Positions 17,928 to 27,308 of a stretch of 64,000 nucleotides of DNA are shown here, one piece after another (within the stretch, counting starts at the first letter, position 1; every line of letters starts with the position of its first letter). The notes beneath the pieces are model-generated. The model was not told the origin of the DNA. It did no database searches and saw nothing but the letters and a program-made list of their open reading frames with translations. Location: assembly GCF_001375595.1 (NCBI RefSeq), contig NZ_CVJQ01000001.1, positions 1-64,000 of the forward strand, written 5' to 3'. The stretch is from Phenylobacterium immobile (ATCC 35973) (GTDB taxonomy: Bacteria > Pseudomonadota > Alphaproteobacteria > Caulobacterales > Caulobacteraceae). Both the position numbers and the translations under genes were made by a program.

Positions 17928-18652
17928 GCGCCCCGCCTTTCGCCTGGAAGTTCGCCGCGCAGGCCTGCGGGTCCATTGCCCTGCCGCTGGGCGAGGGCGC
18001 GGCCCGGATGCGTCCGTCCGGCGCCCTCTGGCTGGAGGCGGCGCGCGCGCTTTGCGTCGCCGACCTGCATCTGGAAAAGGGCTCGGCCTATGCGGTCCGC
18101 GGTCAGATGCTGCCGCCCTACGACACCCGCGAGACCCTGAGCCGCCTGGAGGCGGAGGTCGCGGCGCTCGATCCGGCGATGATCGTCCTGATGGGCGACA
18201 CTTTCCACGACAGAGCCGCAGAGACCCGCCTGCCGCTGGACGACGCCGGCCGGCTGGCGGCGCTGGCGCGGGGACGCGACCTCATCTGGATCGTCGGCAA
18301 CCATGACGCCGATGGTCCGCGTTCGCTTCCGGGCGCTGTCGTCGGCGAGATCGTCCTGCAAGGCTTGACGCTTCGCCACGAGCCCCTGCCCGGCGCCCGC
18401 CCCGGCGAGATCGCCGGCCACCTGCACCCGGCGGCGAAGGTGCGCGCCGCCGGCGGATCGGTGCGCCGCCGCTGTTTCATCACTGATGGCGAGCGGGCGA
18501 TCCTGCCGGCCTTCGGCGCCTATGCGGGGGGCCTGAACGTCCGCGACGCGGCCTTCGTCGGCCTGTTCGCCCGCAATCCCCTGGTGGCGGCGCTGGGCAA
18601 GACCCGCGTCCACGCCATTGGCTGGCGCTCGCTGGCAACGGACCGCGGCTAG
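17924..18652 (+). CDS. pdeM: ligase-associated metallophosphoesterase PdeM
   Basis: A calcineurin-like metallophosphoesterase, 242 aa. The metal-binding signatures are in order: ADLHLEKG, LMGDTFHD, VGNHDAD and GHLHPAAKV. The group is annotated as a DNA damage response endonuclease paired with the Lhr-like helicase, and the two genes overlap by 4 nt here, consistent with coupled translation. The stop codon interlocks with the convergent SEL1-protein gene (CTAG, 18649-18652). Confidence 0.9.
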   Translation: MSAPPFAWKFAAQACGSIALPLGEGAARMRPSGALWLEAARALCVADLHLEKGSAYAVRGQMLPPYDTRETLSRLEAEVAALDPAMIVLMGDTFHDRAAETRLPLDDAGRLAALARGRDLIWIVGNHDADGPRSLPGAVVGEIVLQGLTLRHEPLPGARPGEIAGHLHPAAKVRAAGGSVRRRCFITDGERAILPAFGAYAGGLNVRDAAFVGLFARNPLVAALGKTRVHAIGWRSLATDRG

Positions 18653-19773
18653 ATTCGCAGCGCGCCACGCAGGGTGGCGACCCGGGCGTTGGCGGCCTGG
18701 CGCTGGTCGGGGGTCAAGCCCTTCCAGATCTCCCGGAGCGCCTTGCCGGCTTCGGCGTCGCCGGCGGTCGCGGCGACGCTGAACCAGGCGCAGGCCTCCA
18801 CCGGGTCGCGCGGCGCGCCGGAGCCCGCCGCGTACATCATGGCCAGGTTGTGCTGGGCCGGGGCCAGACCCTTCTCGGCCGCAGCGCGGAACCAGCGGAC
18901 AGCCCGCGGCAGATCCTTGGGCGCGCCGTCGCCGTTGAAGTAGGCGAGGCCCAGCTCATGCATGGCCGCGGGGTCGCCGGCCGCCGCCATGCCTTCGAGG
19001 CGGGCGATCGCGGGATCAATCTGCGGCGCGGGCGGCGGCGTTGCGACCACGGGCGTGACAGGCGCTTCCGGCCCATCGCGCAGGAGGAATACGCCGGCGC
19101 CCGCCAGGGCCAGGCAGCAGGCGGCGGAAGCCAGGACCACGGCCACGCGACGGTCCGCCGCCGCCCGGCGCCGCGCCACGCCTGCGCCGGGCGGCGCACG
19201 GGCGGGGATTGGGATGAAGTCGGCGTCGTCGTCGGTCAGGGATGACGCTCCCGTCGCCGCCGCGGGGTGTTCGGCGCGCGCCTCCATCGGCGGGGTGGTC
19301 TCAAAAAGGTCCTGCGCCGACGGACCATCCGGCAGGGCCGCGTCGGCGGCCAGCAGATCGAAGGGCGTGGGCCCCAAGGGCCGCGATCCGCCGGCGGCGC
19401 GGGCCGCGTTGATCCAGTCCGCCAGGCGGCTCTCACTATCGCGCAAGCGCTGGGCGAGGTCGTCGATCGCCTCAGCTGAACGGGCGTCAGTCTCGGCCAG
19501 ACCGCGAAGTTTCGATTCCGCAAGCCGCAGCCGGCGGTCGAGGGCGCGGGCGAGCGCGATCACTTCCCGGCCAAGCGCCTCGATGGCCTCGGCGTCAGCG
19601 GGACGGGCCGCGGAGACCGGCGGCTGGTCAGGCTCCGGCCGGCTGGCCTCCTGGAGGATGGCGCGATTGAGCCATTCGCCGAGAGTCAGGCCGGCGCGGC
19701 GGGCCATCAGCTTGGCCGCCTCGCGGGCTCTGACATCCACGCCCTTTACGCTCCAGGGCGCCTGCAAGGCCAT
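18649..19773 (-). CDS. PodJ-like SEL1-repeat membrane protein
   Basis: The N-terminus PWSVKGVDVRAREAAKLMARR-type segment (residues 6-40, ending GEWLNRAIL) closely resembles the start of Caulobacter PodJ, a polar organising protein. It is followed by a heptad-rich region (65-125), an acidic Pro-rich linker, one membrane span (about 210-231) and two SEL1/TPR-like repeats (about 262-335). That is a compact version of PodJ architecture, 374 aa against nearly 1000. AGGAG 6 nt before the ATG at 19773 fixes the start. I infer a bitopic envelope scaffold with a periplasmic SEL1 part; polar localisation is not shown by sequence. Confidence 0.8.
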   Translation of the reverse strand: MALQAPWSVKGVDVRAREAAKLMARRAGLTLGEWLNRAILQEASRPEPDQPPVSAARPADAEAIEALGREVIALARALDRRLRLAESKLRGLAETDARSAEAIDDLAQRLRDSESRLADWINAARAAGGSRPLGPTPFDLLAADAALPDGPSAQDLFETTPPMEARAEHPAAATGASSLTDDDADFIPIPARAPPGAGVARRRAAADRRVAVVLASAACCLALAGAGVFLLRDGPEAPVTPVVATPPPAPQIDPAIARLEGMAAAGDPAAMHELGLAYFNGDGAPKDLPRAVRWFRAAAEKGLAPAQHNLAMMYAAGSGAPRDPVEACAWFSVAATAGDAEAGKALREIWKGLTPDQRQAANARVATLRGALRI

Positions 19774-19859
19774 CGCCCGCTCCTGACCGAGTCCAAGATG
19801 CTGGTTTAGCGCAAGCCGCGCGCTTTCCAAGGCCGCGCCGACCTGCGATAGGCCGGCCA

Positions 19860-20066
19860 ATGTCGCTCGCGCTGACTCTCGCCCTGATCGGGCTGTTCCT
19901 GGCGATCGCCCTCTTCGCCGGCTGGCGCGGGGCGCGGCCGCCCAATCCGCACAAGGGCCCCCGCCTGATGCCCTGGCGGTTCATCATGATGCTGTCGACG
20001 GCGCTGGCGATATTCGTCGTGGTCCACCTCGTGAACCTTTTGGGCGTGACCACCGGCCGGCCCTAG
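19860..20066 (+). CDS. small two-helix membrane protein
   Basis: A 68-residue protein with two predicted membrane spans (about residues 3-21 and 43-62) joined by a basic, proline-rich loop (RGARPPNPHKGP). The start is 86 nt upstream-divergent from the PodJ-like gene and its stop interlocks with the MprF-like gene (CTAG, 20063-20066), which argues for a real gene. I do not recognise a family function. Confidence 0.6.
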   Translation: MSLALTLALIGLFLAIALFAGWRGARPPNPHKGPRLMPWRFIMMLSTALAIFVVVHLVNLLGVTTGRP

Positions 20067-21778
20067 GCGGCCTGCTCGAGTTCAGTCGTCTCAGCCTTCT
20101 TCGGCCGCTTCGCGAGGCCGGCCACGCCGCCGGACGATAGCAGACCCACGTCAGCGAGCAGAATGGGGATCGCCCACTTGCGCGGCGCGGCCACGTAACG
20201 CGGCTGCCACAGGGGGTCGTACTTGTCCTTGTACCGCCGGACGCCCTGGAAATTGTAGATCTCCTCGGCGCGCTCGAAGAGCAGCCGGCCGACCCGCGAC
20301 ATGATCGGCGCCAACGGCCGGTCCTCGAGGCCCGCCAGGGGCGCCATGCCGAATTCGAAGGCCTGGTAGCCCTGGTCGCGGCCCCAGGCGATCAACTCAA
20401 CGAAGAGGTAGTCCATGATGTTCTTCGGTGCGGCGTCAGCGTAGCGCATCAGGTCCATGGAGAAGGAGCCGCGCTCGGCTGTGGTCCAAAGGGTTGCGAA
20501 GGCCATAGGCTGGCCCCCGATGCGAACGAGCGCGATCGGGAATTCCGCGAGGTAGCCGGGACTGAAACCGCCCATGGAGAACGACTTCTCACCGCCCGCA
20601 TGTCGGGCCAGCCAATCATCGGATATGGCGGTCAAGTCCGGCATCACGGCGTGGACGGCCGCGCCCTGGATGACCTCGAAGGTAGCCCCCTCCTCGCCCG
20701 CCTTGCGCCAGGCGCGCCGCAGATTGCCGCGACGGCGACCCTCGACCGAGAATGTATCGAGCGGCACGGCGGCGGATTCGCCGACCTTCTGGATGGCGAA
20801 CCCGAGCTCGACGACGTCGGGCAGATCCTCCGCCCCCAGGCCATAGAGGCCCGGCCGGGCGGCGTGGGCGTCGGCCAGTTCGCGGAAGCGCCAGAGCAGC
20901 TCCAGCCGCTCGTCGCGGCGGCCGACCGGCGGACCCAGTGCGATCCAGGAGCGGCTGCGCACGCCGAACATCAGAAAGCTTTCGCCAGAAGCCGAGAACA
21001 GGAACCGCTTGTCGCCAAGCAGGGCCAGGTTGGATCCCGGTTCAGCCCCTTGCGCCTTGGCCAGGATCGCGCGGACGCGATCGAATTCTGGATCGGTGTC
21101 GCCGACCACGGGCGGGGTCGCCGCCGAGGCGATCAGCCGCCAGACCCCGAAGGCGAAGAGCACCAGCGCCGCACCGATCCAGGCGCGCATGGCGCGCGCA
21201 GCGTCGGCGTCGACCATCACCCGCCACCAGGGCAAGGTCGCATAGTCGGCATGCTGGAAGGACCACAGGCCGATCAGGCCGGCGCCGACCACGCCGCAAC
21301 CGGCCGAGAACAGCCAGCCTGGCGTGACCTCCATCCGGCTGAGGCGCGCGCTGCGGCCAAACGCGGCGCGGAACGGCGCAAGCAGGGCGGCGACGAGGCA
21401 GACGACGGCCGTCTCCTCCCAATTCAGCCCCTTGAGCACGGTCAGCAAGGCCGCCAGGAACAGAGCGCCCAAGGCGGCGATCCAGGCCGCGCCCAGGCGG
21501 GCTCGTAAACCGAAGGCGAGCATGACGAGGATCAGACCGACGACGCTGCTCAGGAAGTGGCTGGTCTCGATCAGGAAGATCGGGGCCACGTCGAGCAGGC
21601 GCATGAAGCGGTAAGGTTCCGACGGCGAAGCCCCGGAGGCCATCAGCATCACCCCGGTCGCAAGACAGAGTGTCGCGGCTGTCCAGGGCGCGACCGCGAA
21701 GGCGGCCGGCTTCAGCGCATTGAACGTTCGCATGCGGCGGCGGCTCTCGTGGTCGTCATTGCAATGGGGTTGCGCCAT
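20063..21778 (-). CDS. MprF-like protein (DUF2156, phosphatidylglycerol aminoacyltransferase-type)
   Basis: A 571-residue integral membrane protein. About six hydrophobic segments in the first 230 residues are followed by a soluble DUF2156 domain of dupli-GNAT fold (FDRVRAILAKAQGAEPGSNLALLGDKRFLFS, shown here only in part; QAFEFGMAPLAGLEDRP; GVRRYKDKYDPLWQPRYV). MprF enzymes transfer Lys or Ala from tRNA to phosphatidylglycerol. This protein lacks the full N-terminal flippase of Staphylococcus MprF, so its acceptor and direction may differ. An alternative start is Met15 (21736). It is divergent from the MFS cluster. Confidence 0.82.
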   Translation of the reverse strand: MAQPHCNDDHESRRRMRTFNALKPAAFAVAPWTAATLCLATGVMLMASGASPSEPYRFMRLLDVAPIFLIETSHFLSSVVGLILVMLAFGLRARLGAAWIAALGALFLAALLTVLKGLNWEETAVVCLVAALLAPFRAAFGRSARLSRMEVTPGWLFSAGCGVVGAGLIGLWSFQHADYATLPWWRVMVDADAARAMRAWIGAALVLFAFGVWRLIASAATPPVVGDTDPEFDRVRAILAKAQGAEPGSNLALLGDKRFLFSASGESFLMFGVRSRSWIALGPPVGRRDERLELLWRFRELADAHAARPGLYGLGAEDLPDVVELGFAIQKVGESAAVPLDTFSVEGRRRGNLRRAWRKAGEEGATFEVIQGAAVHAVMPDLTAISDDWLARHAGGEKSFSMGGFSPGYLAEFPIALVRIGGQPMAFATLWTTAERGSFSMDLMRYADAAPKNIMDYLFVELIAWGRDQGYQAFEFGMAPLAGLEDRPLAPIMSRVGRLLFERAEEIYNFQGVRRYKDKYDPLWQPRYVAAPRKWAIPILLADVGLLSSGGVAGLAKRPKKAETTELEQAA

Positions 21779-21858
21779 CCGAAGCCCCGCTGCAAGACCT
21801 GCGCCTTATGCGGGTCGGCTGGCTGTGTCGAAGACAAGAGCCGCAGTGGGGGGCGGGC

Positions 21859-23034
21859 ATGTTCAACAAGCCGTTCGTGTTGCTGTGCCTGGCGATTTTC
21901 CTGGCCTGGGCCAACCAGTCGATTCTGACGCCGACAATCCCGCTCTATGTGACCGAACTCGGCGGCAGCGCATCCGTCGCGGGCCTGGCGCTCGCCACCT
22001 TCGCCGCGCCCAGCTTCATGGTGCGGCCTTGGTTGGGGCGCGTCGCCGACCGCATCGGCCTCGTCGCCATGTTGATGATCGGCCTGGCCGCCCTGCTGGT
22101 CGCCGGCGGCGTCCTGTTCGCGCCGTACCTGTGGGCGGTGTTCATCGCCTGCGCCATGCGCGGGGTCGCCTGGGCCGCGACGAACATCGGCGGCTATTCC
22201 TACCTGGCGCACGCCGCGCCCGCTGACCGCCGGGGCGAGGCCACGGGCTACTACACCAGCGTGGTCGGCCTGACCCAGACCCTCTGTCCCGCGATCGCGC
22301 TCTGGATGATCGCCGGTCACGGCGGGTTCACCGGTGTGTTCGTCGCCTCCGCGGCCTGTGCGGCGGCCTCCCTCGCGCCCGGCTGGGCGCTGCTGAAGCA
22401 TGACCGTGCGGAGCGGGCGGCCAAGGCCGCCGCGGCGCCGGCTGTGGGCGACGCGCCTCCCGCCAAGGGCAAGGTGATGAACCGCGCCCTGTTGATCGCC
22501 ATGATCCTGAACATCTGCCAGGGCCTGCCCACGCCAGCGATCACGGCCTTCCTGCCGCTCTTCGCGCGCAACGAAGGCCTCGGCAATGTCAGCGTCTATT
22601 ACGTGCTGGCGGGCGTGCTGGCCGTCGTCATCCGGCCGTTGCTCGGCAAGCGTTCAGACACCCTGGGGCAAGGGCGCATCATCGCGGCGGGCCTGGCGGC
22701 GCAGATGGGCGGCTTTGCAATGATCTGGCTCAGCCATTCCTTGCCCATGGTGCTGACCGGGGCGGTCATCGCCTCGATCGGCCCCGCCTTGGTCAATTCG
22801 GCGACGACGACGCTCGCGATGGAAGCCGGACAAGCCCACCAGCGCGGGCGCACGATGGCGACCTTCTCAATGACCAATCAGATCGGCGTCGGGTTCGGGG
22901 CCATGATGGCCGGCGGCCTGACCGACCTGGTCGGCATCCGCAACATGTACCTGGGCCCGCTGCTGGTCACGATCGCCGGCCTCGGCGTCGTGGTCGCGGT
23001 CTGGCGCACCCTGCCTAAGGCCAGCCGGATCTAA
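21859..23034 (+). CDS. MFS transporter, tandem paralogue 1
   Basis: A 391-residue, 12-helix major facilitator. The MFS signature loop between helices 2 and 3 reads GRVADRIGL, and DRRGEATGYY marks the next cytoplasmic loop. A short charged Ala/Pro-rich linker (about 190-210) separates the two halves. The start at 21859 (MFNKPFVLLC) aligns with both downstream paralogues. The stop is 3 nt before the next paralogue. The substrate is unknown. Divergent orientation to the MprF-like gene leaves an 80-nt shared promoter region. Confidence 0.9.
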   Translation: MFNKPFVLLCLAIFLAWANQSILTPTIPLYVTELGGSASVAGLALATFAAPSFMVRPWLGRVADRIGLVAMLMIGLAALLVAGGVLFAPYLWAVFIACAMRGVAWAATNIGGYSYLAHAAPADRRGEATGYYTSVVGLTQTLCPAIALWMIAGHGGFTGVFVASAACAAASLAPGWALLKHDRAERAAKAAAAPAVGDAPPAKGKVMNRALLIAMILNICQGLPTPAITAFLPLFARNEGLGNVSVYYVLAGVLAVVIRPLLGKRSDTLGQGRIIAAGLAAQMGGFAMIWLSHSLPMVLTGAVIASIGPALVNSATTTLAMEAGQAHQRGRTMATFSMTNQIGVGFGAMMAGGLTDLVGIRNMYLGPLLVTIAGLGVVVAVWRTLPKASRI

Positions 23035-23037
23035 AGC

Positions 23038-24213
23038 ATGCTCAACAAGCCGTTCGTTCTCCTCTGCCTGGCGATCTTCCTGGCCTACGCCAACCAGTCG
23101 ATCCTCGGGCCGACCATCCCGCTCTATGTCACCGAGCTAGGCGGCAGCGCCTCCGTCGCGGGCCTGGCGCTTCTGTCCTTTTCCGCCCCTAGCTTCCTGG
23201 TGCGGCCTTGGCTGGGCCGGGTCGCCGACCGCATCGGCCTGGTGGCCATGCTGGTGATCGGTCTCGCAAGCCTGCTGATCGCCGGCGGCGTCTTCTTCGT
23301 GCCCTATCTGTGGGCGGTGTTCGTGGTCTGCGTCATGCGCGGCGTGGCTTGGGCGGCGACGAATATCGGCGGCTATTCCTATCTGGCGCACGCCGCGCCG
23401 ATCGATCGTCGGGGCGAGGCGACAGGCTATTACACGAGCGTCATCGGCCTGACCCAGACGATGTGTCCGGCCATAGCCCTCTGGATGATCGCCGGCCATG
23501 GCGGGTTCACCGGCGTGTTCGCCGCCTCCGCCGCCTTCGCCGCCCTGTCGCTCATCCCTGGCTATGCGCTCTTGAAGCACGACCGCGCCGAGCGCGCGGC
23601 CCAGGCCATCGCCAAGCCGGCGGCCGACGCGCCGCCAGCGGCGAAGGGCGGCGTGATCAACCGCGGCCTGCTGGTCGCGATGATCCTCAACATCTGCCAG
23701 GGCCTGCCGACACCGGCGATCACCGCGTTTTTGCCGCTCTTCGCGCGCGACGAGAAGATCGGCGACGTGGGGGTCTACTACATCATGGCGGGCGTTCTGG
23801 CGGTGGTGATCCGCCCATTGCTCGGCAAGCGGTCCGACACCCTTGGCCAAGGCCGGATCATAGCCGCGGGGTTGGCGGCTCAGATGACCGGCTTCGCGAT
23901 CATCTGGTTCAGCCATTCCCTGCCGCTCGTCCTGGCCGGAGCGGTCATCGCCTCGATCGGTCCAGCTCTGGTCAATTCGGCGACGACCGCGCTCGCCATG
24001 GAAACCGGCGAGGCCCATCAGCGCGGTCGGACCATGGCGACCTTCTCAATGACCAACCAGATCGGCGTCGGCTTTGGCGCCGTGATGGCCGGCGGCCTGA
24101 CGGATCTCATCGGCATCCGCAACATGTATCTGGGCCCACTCCTGGTCACGATCATGGGCTTGGCGGTGGTCGCCACAGTCTGGAAAACACTGCCGAAGCC
24201 GGGCCGCATCTAG
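23038..24213 (+). CDS. MFS transporter, tandem paralogue 2
   Basis: 391 aa, the same length as paralogue 1 and very similar to it along its whole length, including MATFSMTNQIGVGFG and NICQGLPTPAITAFLPLF. The main differences are in the central linker and isolated helix positions. It begins 3 nt after paralogue 1 with no obvious own promoter, so the two are probably co-transcribed. It arose by tandem duplication. Whether the pair works as separate monomers with different substrates cannot be told. Confidence 0.9.
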   Translation: MLNKPFVLLCLAIFLAYANQSILGPTIPLYVTELGGSASVAGLALLSFSAPSFLVRPWLGRVADRIGLVAMLVIGLASLLIAGGVFFVPYLWAVFVVCVMRGVAWAATNIGGYSYLAHAAPIDRRGEATGYYTSVIGLTQTMCPAIALWMIAGHGGFTGVFAASAAFAALSLIPGYALLKHDRAERAAQAIAKPAADAPPAAKGGVINRGLLVAMILNICQGLPTPAITAFLPLFARDEKIGDVGVYYIMAGVLAVVIRPLLGKRSDTLGQGRIIAAGLAAQMTGFAIIWFSHSLPLVLAGAVIASIGPALVNSATTALAMETGEAHQRGRTMATFSMTNQIGVGFGAVMAGGLTDLIGIRNMYLGPLLVTIMGLAVVATVWKTLPKPGRI

Positions 24214-24316
24214 TCCCGTGAGGTTGGACTTGCGCCCGGGTCAGCACACCGGCAAGAGCTAAGCCCTACAGTGGAAGGTTGGGCTCTGATCTCAGGGCGA
24301 TGGCGGGGCCCGCGAC

Positions 24317-25492
24317 ATGTTCAACAAGCCGTTCGTCCTGCTCTGCGTCGCGGCCTTCCTGGCCTACGCCAACCAGTCGGTGCTGGGGCCCACCCTGCCC
24401 CTTTACGTCACGCAACTGGGCGGCAGCGCTTCGGTCGCGGGCCTCGCCCTCTTGGCCTTCTCCGCACCCAGCTTTCTCGTAAGGCCCTGGCTGGGTCGCA
24501 CCGCCGACCGCATCGGCTTGGCGACGGTGATGCTGATCGGACTTGGTCTTCTGCTGATCGCCGGCGGCATCTTTTTCATTCCGTACCTGTGGGCGGTGTT
24601 CATCGCCTGCGCGGCCCGCGGCGTGGCCTGGGCTGCGATGAACATCGGCGGCTACTCCTATCTGGCGACCGCGGCTCCGCCGGATCGGCGCGGCGAGGCG
24701 ACGGGCTACTACTTTGCAGTGCTGGGCTGCGCCCAGACGATCATGCCGGCGCTGGCGTTGTGGATGATCAATGGCCATGGCGGGTTCATGTGGGTCTTCG
24801 CGCTCTCCGCCGCCTTCGCCGCCATCTCCCTGCCGCCGGGCTGGGCGCTCTATAGGCACGACATGGCTGAGCGCGCCGCACGACCGCCGGTCATCCCGCC
24901 GGCGGCGCCCAGCGAGAAGCCCAAGGGGCCGCCATTCAATCGAGGCCTGATCGCGGCCATGCTTCTGAACATCTGCCAGGGCATCCCCCAACCGGCGCTC
25001 ACCGCCTTCCTTCCGTTGTTCGCCCGTGACCAGCACCTGGGCGACGTCAGCGTGTTCTACGTCTTGGCTGGCATCCTGGCGGTTGTGCTGCGCCCCTTGC
25101 TGGGCCGGCGCTCCGACACCCTCGGCCAGGGACGGATCATCGCCGGCGGCCTGGCCGTCCAGGCGGCCGGTTACCTCATGGTCTGGCTCAGCCATTCGCT
25201 GCCGCTGGTCCTGACCGGCGCGGTCATCGCCTCCTTCGGCCCGGCGCTGATCAATTCGGCGACGACGACTCTCGCCATGGAGACCGCCGAACCGCATGAG
25301 CGCGGCAAGGTGATGGCGACGTTCTCCATGACCTTCCCGATCGGCGTGGGTGTCGGCTCGGTGATGGCGGGCGGCCTCGCCGACCTGATCGGGGTGCGCA
25401 ACATGTACCTCGGGCCGCTGGCGGTCAGCCTGATCGGCCTGGGCATCGTGGCTTCGGTCTGGAAGACCCTGCCCAAGCCCCGGACGATCTAA
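24317..25492 (+). CDS. MFS transporter, tandem paralogue 3
   Basis: The third 391-residue copy, clearly homologous throughout (MFNKPFVLLC start, NICQGIPQPALTAFLPLF, GVRNMYLGPL) but more diverged than copies 1 and 2 are from each other. A 103-nt gap separates it from copy 2, so it may have its own promoter. Its linker is Pro-rich (RPPVIPPAAPSEKPKGPP). It ends 7 nt before the convergent histidine kinase gene. Confidence 0.9.
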   Translation: MFNKPFVLLCVAAFLAYANQSVLGPTLPLYVTQLGGSASVAGLALLAFSAPSFLVRPWLGRTADRIGLATVMLIGLGLLLIAGGIFFIPYLWAVFIACAARGVAWAAMNIGGYSYLATAAPPDRRGEATGYYFAVLGCAQTIMPALALWMINGHGGFMWVFALSAAFAAISLPPGWALYRHDMAERAARPPVIPPAAPSEKPKGPPFNRGLIAAMLLNICQGIPQPALTAFLPLFARDQHLGDVSVFYVLAGILAVVLRPLLGRRSDTLGQGRIIAGGLAVQAAGYLMVWLSHSLPLVLTGAVIASFGPALINSATTTLAMETAEPHERGKVMATFSMTFPIGVGVGSVMAGGLADLIGVRNMYLGPLAVSLIGLGIVASVWKTLPKPRTI

Positions 25493-25499
25493 CTGGCGA

Positions 25500-26870
25500 T
25501 CAGCTCTGCGCAGGGTCGAGTGACGCCGCCGCCGAGCGCGGAAAGCTCAGTTCGCAGACCAGGCCCTCCGGCCGCCAGTCAAAGGTGGTGCCGCCGCCGA
25601 TCGGCCCTGACAGGGCGCGCTGCAGCATGGAGGCGCCGAGGCCGCGGCGAGTCGGCCGCACGACCGCCGGGCCGCCGCTCTCGCGCCATCGGATGACCAC
25701 TCTGTCGCCGTCGCTGTCAGTCCAGCCGATATCGATCCGGCCGCCCGGCGCGGATAAGGCCCCGTACTTCGCCGCATTAGTCGCCAGTTCGTGCAGGGCC
25801 ATGGCGATCCCTTGCGCGACAGCGGGACCGAGCGCCAGGTCAGGCCCGGAGATCAACGCGCGATTGGGATCGCCTAGGGTGAAGGGCGCGAGTTCCTCCT
25901 CAACCAGCTTGCGCAGATCTGCGCCTACCCAGCGGGTCCGCGACAACAACTGGTGGGCGCGCGAGAGCGCTGCGATCCGGCCGATAATGACCGCGCGCAG
26001 GGACTCGATCGTCGGCGCCTTCGACAAGGTGACCAAGCCTTGCACGACGGTAAGCAGGTTGTTGGCGCGGTGGTCGACCTCGGCGGCCAGCAGCCGCAGG
26101 CGCTCCTCGGCGCTCTTACGCTCCGTGATGTCGAGCACGACGCCCAGAGAGCCGACGGCCCGCCCGTCGGGGCCGATCCTGAATTCCGCGCGCCCGAGCA
26201 GCCAACGCACGGCGCCATCAGGATGGCGATAGCGCTGCTCGACCTCAAGGAACCGCTCACCCCGGGCCAAGGTCTGACGGATCAGGCTGCGGACCCGGCG
26301 ATACTCCCCGGGATCAAACCGATCCTCAATCTCGGCTAGGGTGGGGGCGGCGTCGGCGGCGAACCCCAGCAGGCGGTTGAATTCAGGATTGGGAATGAGC
26401 GCGTCGCCCTCCACCTGCCAGATGGCCATGTGAGCGGCGGCCATGGCGAGCGATAGCCTGGACGCCGTGTCGCGCAGGGCCTGCTGTCCCTGCAAGGCGT
26501 CGGCGGTGCGCCCGGCCACCTGCGTGCGGAACGCCTCGGCGAAGACGACCATCGCGCCGGTTGTCGCCAAGTAAAGGACGAGCGTAATGGCGTCGGCGGC
26601 GTTGCGATCGAACAGGCTGAAGCGTGGCGCAAAGACCAGATACCAGACCAGCCCAGCGCCCAGCGCCATGGCGATGACGCCTGAACGCCAGCCAACCAGC
26701 AGCGTTGCGCCCAGCACCGCCGGATAGAGCAGCGCAAAGGGCGCGACACCGGGCGCGACCCGTTCCAGGCCTACCCGCAGCACAGCGGACGCGAGAACGA
26801 CGGCCGCGGCGACGCACGCCTGGGCCCGGAGACCGGGAGAGCGGAACGACAAGGTGTTCGGCGAAGACAT
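25500..26870 (-). CDS. HWE-family sensor histidine kinase
   Basis: 456 aa. Residues 15-120 form a DUF4118-like set of four membrane spans, residues about 135-250 are a PAS/PAC domain ending GVVLDITERK, and the rest is an HWE kinase. The phospho-acceptor is His267 (EVDHRANNLL). The family signatures are HELATNAAKYGAL and the W-x-E triad (RWRESGG). HWE kinases often act in general stress or light/redox signalling in Alphaproteobacteria. No response regulator lies next to it. The PAS domain lacks the LOV cysteine motif, so the signal is unknown. The start at 26870 is the likeliest Met; the frame is open to 26981. Confidence 0.9.
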   Translation of the reverse strand: MSSPNTLSFRSPGLRAQACVAAAVVLASAVLRVGLERVAPGVAPFALLYPAVLGATLLVGWRSGVIAMALGAGLVWYLVFAPRFSLFDRNAADAITLVLYLATTGAMVVFAEAFRTQVAGRTADALQGQQALRDTASRLSLAMAAAHMAIWQVEGDALIPNPEFNRLLGFAADAAPTLAEIEDRFDPGEYRRVRSLIRQTLARGERFLEVEQRYRHPDGAVRWLLGRAEFRIGPDGRAVGSLGVVLDITERKSAEERLRLLAAEVDHRANNLLTVVQGLVTLSKAPTIESLRAVIIGRIAALSRAHQLLSRTRWVGADLRKLVEEELAPFTLGDPNRALISGPDLALGPAVAQGIAMALHELATNAAKYGALSAPGGRIDIGWTDSDGDRVVIRWRESGGPAVVRPTRRGLGASMLQRALSGPIGGGTTFDWRPEGLVCELSFPRSAAASLDPAQS

Positions 26871-27308
26871 GGCCGATTTAAGCACAGTTTGCGGCCCTAC
26901 GGCGACGGTTGCTCCACGCGGCGGGCTGATCCGCGGCGCCTGACAGCCAAGGTCAGCGACGGATTGTCCCACACAAGTCATGCCTTGGGTCGGGCTATAT
27001 CTGTGGCGCCGCCGAACACGGTTCAGCCAATGTCGGCGGCCCCTCTACGACGACCTCGCGCCGGCGTCCGGCATGCGCTTGAAATATCACGGAAAACTAG
27101 ACGATGGGCGAGGAAGCCTGGATAGCCGCGCAGAGCGCATGGTCACGCCGCAACGCAACCAAAGGCCTCCAACGTCAACGTATGGTTGTCGGAGGTCCGT
27201 TCCTCATTGTTGTTCTTTAGGTTTGAAGGACTGACGCGACACAGCACAAGCTCGACTTCGCGGTCACGATCCATTAACCACCCATCATTCGATCGGTTTG
27301 GACTGGCA
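26871..27308. other. 438-nt intergenic region
   Basis: The largest gap between genes in the window. It separates two divergent genes, so both promoters lie here. It has AT-richer patches than its surroundings near 27090 and 27200-27300. A 38-codon open frame (27104-27220, MGEEAWIAAQ start, hydrophobic GGPFLIVVL end) is present but lacks a good ribosome binding site and I do not call it a gene. No tRNA-like fold was seen. Confidence 0.5.

Noticed and set aside
27104..27220. 38-codon open frame in the largest intergenic gap
   Set aside because: Weak ribosome binding site and no recognisable family; could be chance.
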